DNA of 6,883 nt from positions 1 to 6,883 of the forward strand of contig CAMGFM010000072.1 of NCBI GenBank assembly GCA_946055365.1. The letters run 5' to 3'. The notes under the pieces were generated by a model. That model was not told the origin of the DNA. It saw only the letters and a program-made list of their open reading frames with translations, and made no database searches. This document shows positions 4,727 to 6,883 of this stretch, piece after piece. Made by a program: the position numbers and the translations under genes. How positions within the stretch are numbered: position 1 is the stretch's first letter; each line of letters starts with the position of its first letter. The DNA comes from an uncultured Prevotella sp. GTDB lineage: Bacteria; Bacteroidota; Bacteroidia; Bacteroidales; Bacteroidaceae.

Positions 4727-6883
4727 TTACTTGCCGAGCATCACCTTGGCTGCGTTGCCGTTGCTGCCCTTGACAATGTATGCGCCGCGCTTGAGCGATG
4801 TAGAGAGCTTGCCGTTCTCTACGGTAGCCACCTTGCGTCCGCTCATGTCATAAACGTCAGCATTAGAATCTGCCACTGTATTGACGATGCAGATGCCGTC
4901 AGTCTGGCCGTTGCCAAAGTTTACGGTGAATACTGCGTCGCTGTCGTCCCAGCCTGTGCATGTGGTCACTGCTGCTACATACTCGCCAGCCTCTGTTGCC
5001 TCAAATGACAGTGTGGTGGTGTACTCTGTGCCTTCGGAGTTGACCTTGCTCTCTGCCACTGCGGTGTTGAGGTCGTCGATGCTGTATATTGCCACGTTGG
5101 CGTAGGTCTTGCCTGTTGCCGAGAGTGAGAATGTACCCTCAGAAGGTATGTTGAGATAATACCAGCTCTTGTAGTTGCTGTTAGTCTTGGCGGCTACTGT
5201 CCACTCTGAACCGTTCTCTGTAGAGATGGCGGGCAGCTCGTTGAATGCATACTCCGTGGCAGTGAGGCTGTACTGTGCGTCGTCAAGAGTCTTAGTCTTG
5301 ATCATGTAAGTCTGTTCTGCGGTGCAGGGAGCTGTCATGATGAAGCCTTCGGTAGCAGAGCCGTTAGTCCAGTTGTAGAAACCGTCGTTGCCCTTTATGT
5401 ACATGGCTGTAGAGGCACCCTTGTTCTCGTCATACTGGTAAGGCATGTCGGTGCGGATGTCCACGATGCCGTTCTTGGTAGTGGTGAAGCTGAAGTAGGT
5501 CTCAGTGCAGTCGCCTGCAGGTATCTCTGTAGCCTCGCCGCTTGTGAGCAGGATAGGCTCTTCCTCTGTCGTGCCAGGCACTACAGCGTCGGCCTCGAAT
5601 GTTACGGTGAATGTGGTGCCCTCTCCGTTGTAGCCGGGGCTGCTTGTGAGAGCCACTGCATACTCGCCTGCCGCATCGGCGTGGAACGTTACCGTTGTGG
5701 TATATGCGCCGTCGCCTGATAATACGTTGGAGCTTGCTATCTCGGTGCTTAAGTCGTCAACGCTGAATACGCGGAAGTCGGCATAGGAGTTGCCCTCTGC
5801 GTAGAGCGTGAATGTACCTGCGCTCGGGATATTGAGGTAGTACCAGTCTCTGAAGTTGTTGTTTGTCTTCACCGGCACGTCTATTGTGGCGCCAGTCTCC
5901 GCAGGTATTGCGGGCAGCTCGTCAAATGCATACTCAGTGGCAGTGAGTTTGTACTGTGTGTCGTTGAGTGTGACAGTCTTGATGACATACTTTGTGTCAG
6001 CATCAGTGGGCAGTGTGACGATGTAGCCCTCATTTGAGCCGTTCACCCAGTTAAACCAGCCTTCGCTTGCTGACTTATACTGCATTGAGGCAGCGGTATA
6101 GGTGTTGTAGTCATACTCGTAGGGCATGTCAGTGCGTATGTCGAGGATGCCCTTCTTGGTTGTTGTAAAGCCAAAGTAGGTGGTTTTGACAGAGCCGGCA
6201 GGTATATCTGCTGCCACTCCGCTCTCAAGAACGATCGGGTTAGTCTCTATTTCGCCCTGTGCCACCTCTATTTCAGACACCGTGAATGTGCCTTCAGAAC
6301 TGATGTTTTGGAAGTAGAACACGTAGGTCTCGCCTTTTGCGGCTGCTATCTTGTAGCCTGTGCCGTCCGAATACATGTCATAGGTGTCGTAATAAGAAGA
6401 TGTGGCACTTTTCGGGAACGTCGGGCTTATCCCAGGGTCGCCTGTGTCGACCTTGAGGAAGCATCCCTTTGTCGTGGTATACTTATAATAGGTCTTGCCA
6501 GTGTTGAGCGTATTGTCGCCAAGGTTTGCCTGAATGGCGGTGAGATACTCTGCGCCTGACGGAATCTCGGTGTAGGTGAGACGGAACGACACATTCTCCG
6601 GCTCATAGGAGTTGACTGTGAGTATATAAGACTTGCCGCTCTCAACGGGAGTCTTAAGGTCGCTGTTTACATATGCAAGCTGGTTGCCTTTATCTGCATC
6701 CTCAAGTATGAGTGAAGTGTTTGTAATGCCGTCAATGGTGTAGTTGACGTTAGCATACATCGGTGTGGCAAAGTCAGTAGGCACGGTAAACTTGTAGTAA
6801 GTTGCGCCTGCGAAGCCCGATGTGCTGTAATCTGTGTCTGCCACAATCTCCTTTGGATAGGATTTTGCGTCGCCTGGCTGGAG
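4727..6883 (-). CDS. Large PPC-like modular secreted protein with T9SS sorting domain (5' end missing)
   Basis: The visible part has 718 residues and a stop at 4727-4729. The frame is still open at the window edge, so start and signal peptide are missing. The protein is Thr/Tyr/Gly-rich, beta-strand-like and poor in cysteine. Aromatic pairs opening a beta strand recur at residues 30, 133, 237, 349, 464 and 576, for example WYYLNIPSAGTFTLYAEG (347-364). Such modules resemble pre-peptidase C-terminal (PPC) beta-sandwich domains. Residues 207-433 and 434-660 form a tandem duplication with an exact 227-residue offset. The end (about 661-718) has VYDMSGRKVATV, then LKRGAYIVK and KVMLGK, the pattern of the T9SS type A sorting domain. 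It is therefore probably exported and fixed to the cell surface or released. No catalytic motif is visible; an enzyme domain could lie upstream. PPC membership is my pattern reading and needs a profile search. Confidence 0.85.
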   Translation of the reverse strand, partial: LQPGDAKSYPKEIVADTDYSTSGFAGATYYKFTVPTDFATPMYANVNYTIDGITNTSLILEDADKGNQLAYVNSDLKTPVESGKSYILTVNSYEPENVSFRLTYTEIPSGAEYLTAIQANLGDNTLNTGKTYYKYTTTKGCFLKVDTGDPGISPTFPKSATSSYYDTYDMYSDGTGYKIAAAKGETYVFYFQNISSEGTFTVSEIEVAQGEIETNPIVLESGVAADIPAGSVKTTYFGFTTTKKGILDIRTDMPYEYDYNTYTAASMQYKSASEGWFNWVNGSNEGYIVTLPTDADTKYVIKTVTLNDTQYKLTATEYAFDELPAIPAETGATIDVPVKTNNNFRDWYYLNIPSAGTFTLYAEGNSYADFRVFSVDDLSTEIASSNVLSGDGAYTTTVTFHADAAGEYAVALTSSPGYNGEGTTFTVTFEADAVVPGTTEEEPILLTSGEATEIPAGDCTETYFSFTTTKNGIVDIRTDMPYQYDENKGASTAMYIKGNDGFYNWTNGSATEGFIMTAPCTAEQTYMIKTKTLDDAQYSLTATEYAFNELPAISTENGSEWTVAAKTNSNYKSWYYLNIPSEGTFSLSATGKTYANVAIYSIDDLNTAVAESKVNSEGTEYTTTLSFEATEAGEYVAAVTTCTGWDDSDAVFTVNFGNGQTDGICIVNTVADSNADVYDMSGRKVATVENGKLSTSLKRGAYIVKGSNGNAAKVMLGK
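4730..4903 (-). other. Region encoding the C-terminal T9SS type A sorting domain
   Basis: The last 58 codons encode a short linker, then VYDMSGRKVATVENG, LSTSLKRGAYIVKG and a terminal KVMLGK. Known type A domains have the same order: a D-x-x-GR strand, a G-x-Y-I/V strand and a basic C-terminal strand. In characterised species this domain directs export through the T9SS and is removed by PorU at the surface. PorQ, encoded about 2.6 kb away, belongs to the same system. Confidence 0.85.
4904..6265 (-). repeat. Tandem duplication, 2 x 681 bp, within the surface-protein gene
   Basis: The copies are 6265-5585 and 5584-4904. Anchors in the protein keep an exact 227-residue offset: GI(L/V)DIRTDMPY at 245-255 and 472-482, LTATEYAF at 313-320 and 540-547, WYYLNIPS at 347-354 and 574-581, and the closing FTV(T/N)F strand at 425 and 652. 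Small insertions inside each copy cancel out. Each copy holds two PPC-like modules, so the duplicated unit is a module pair. The copies differ at many amino-acid positions, so this is not a fresh duplication. Confidence 0.8.

Noticed and set aside
6402..6416. GTGGCACTTTTCG inside the surface-protein gene, identical to 13 bases of the hairpin arm at 2483-2495.
   Set aside because: The opposing arm is missing, and the bases encode an ordinary stretch (FPKSAT). A 13-base match noticed afterwards is weak evidence of a shared element.
6842..6855. A possible GTG start of the surface protein at 6844, preceded by AAGGAG.
   Set aside because: The frame stays open to the window edge with protein-like sequence (LQPGDAKSYPKEI). 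The spacing is too short, Bacteroidota seldom use Shine-Dalgarno sites, and no signal peptide follows. The gene continues beyond the window.

Overview
The window looks like a chromosomal piece of a Bacteroidales bacterium. Prevotella or a relative is my best guess, but that narrower placement is inference. The evidence is a PorQ homologue, a large surface protein ending in a type IX secretion (T9SS) sorting domain, a SulP transporter of the Bacteroidota kind, and two promoter-like boxes matching the Bacteroides -7 consensus TAnnTTTG. I see no rRNA, tRNA, CRISPR array, transposase or phage gene.

All four genes lie on the minus strand. In the direction of transcription (high to low coordinates) they are: (1) the 3' part of a large modular secreted protein, open at the window edge (6883-4727), followed by a strong intrinsic terminator; (2) a SulP-family anion transporter with a C-terminal STAS domain (4255-2576), followed by a perfect 15-bp hairpin; (3) porQ, an outer-membrane T9SS component (2164-1214); (4) cmk, cytidylate kinase (955-263). 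The porQ-cmk pairing is, to my knowledge, a recurrent Bacteroidales gene order with no obvious functional link. PorQ serves the machine that would export and anchor proteins like the one at the right edge. SulP is probably independent.

The unusual part is the noncoding DNA, about 1.4 kb in four gaps. The gap upstream of sulP holds six imperfect repeats spaced exactly 22 bp (4297-4428). They lie just downstream of a good -7 box, so they would fall mostly in the transcribed leader. An 8-bp inverted repeat sits where the -33 element should be. Together these look like a dedicated control region for the transporter and are the best candidate here for something undescribed. The other gaps are rich in GTGTGYC-type words on the plus strand (A/C-rich in the transcripts), with further direct and inverted repeats. 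None of the gaps shows a convincing extra gene.

The edge protein is built from six PPC-like beta-sandwich modules about 103-115 residues apart. Four of them form an exact 227-residue tandem duplication.
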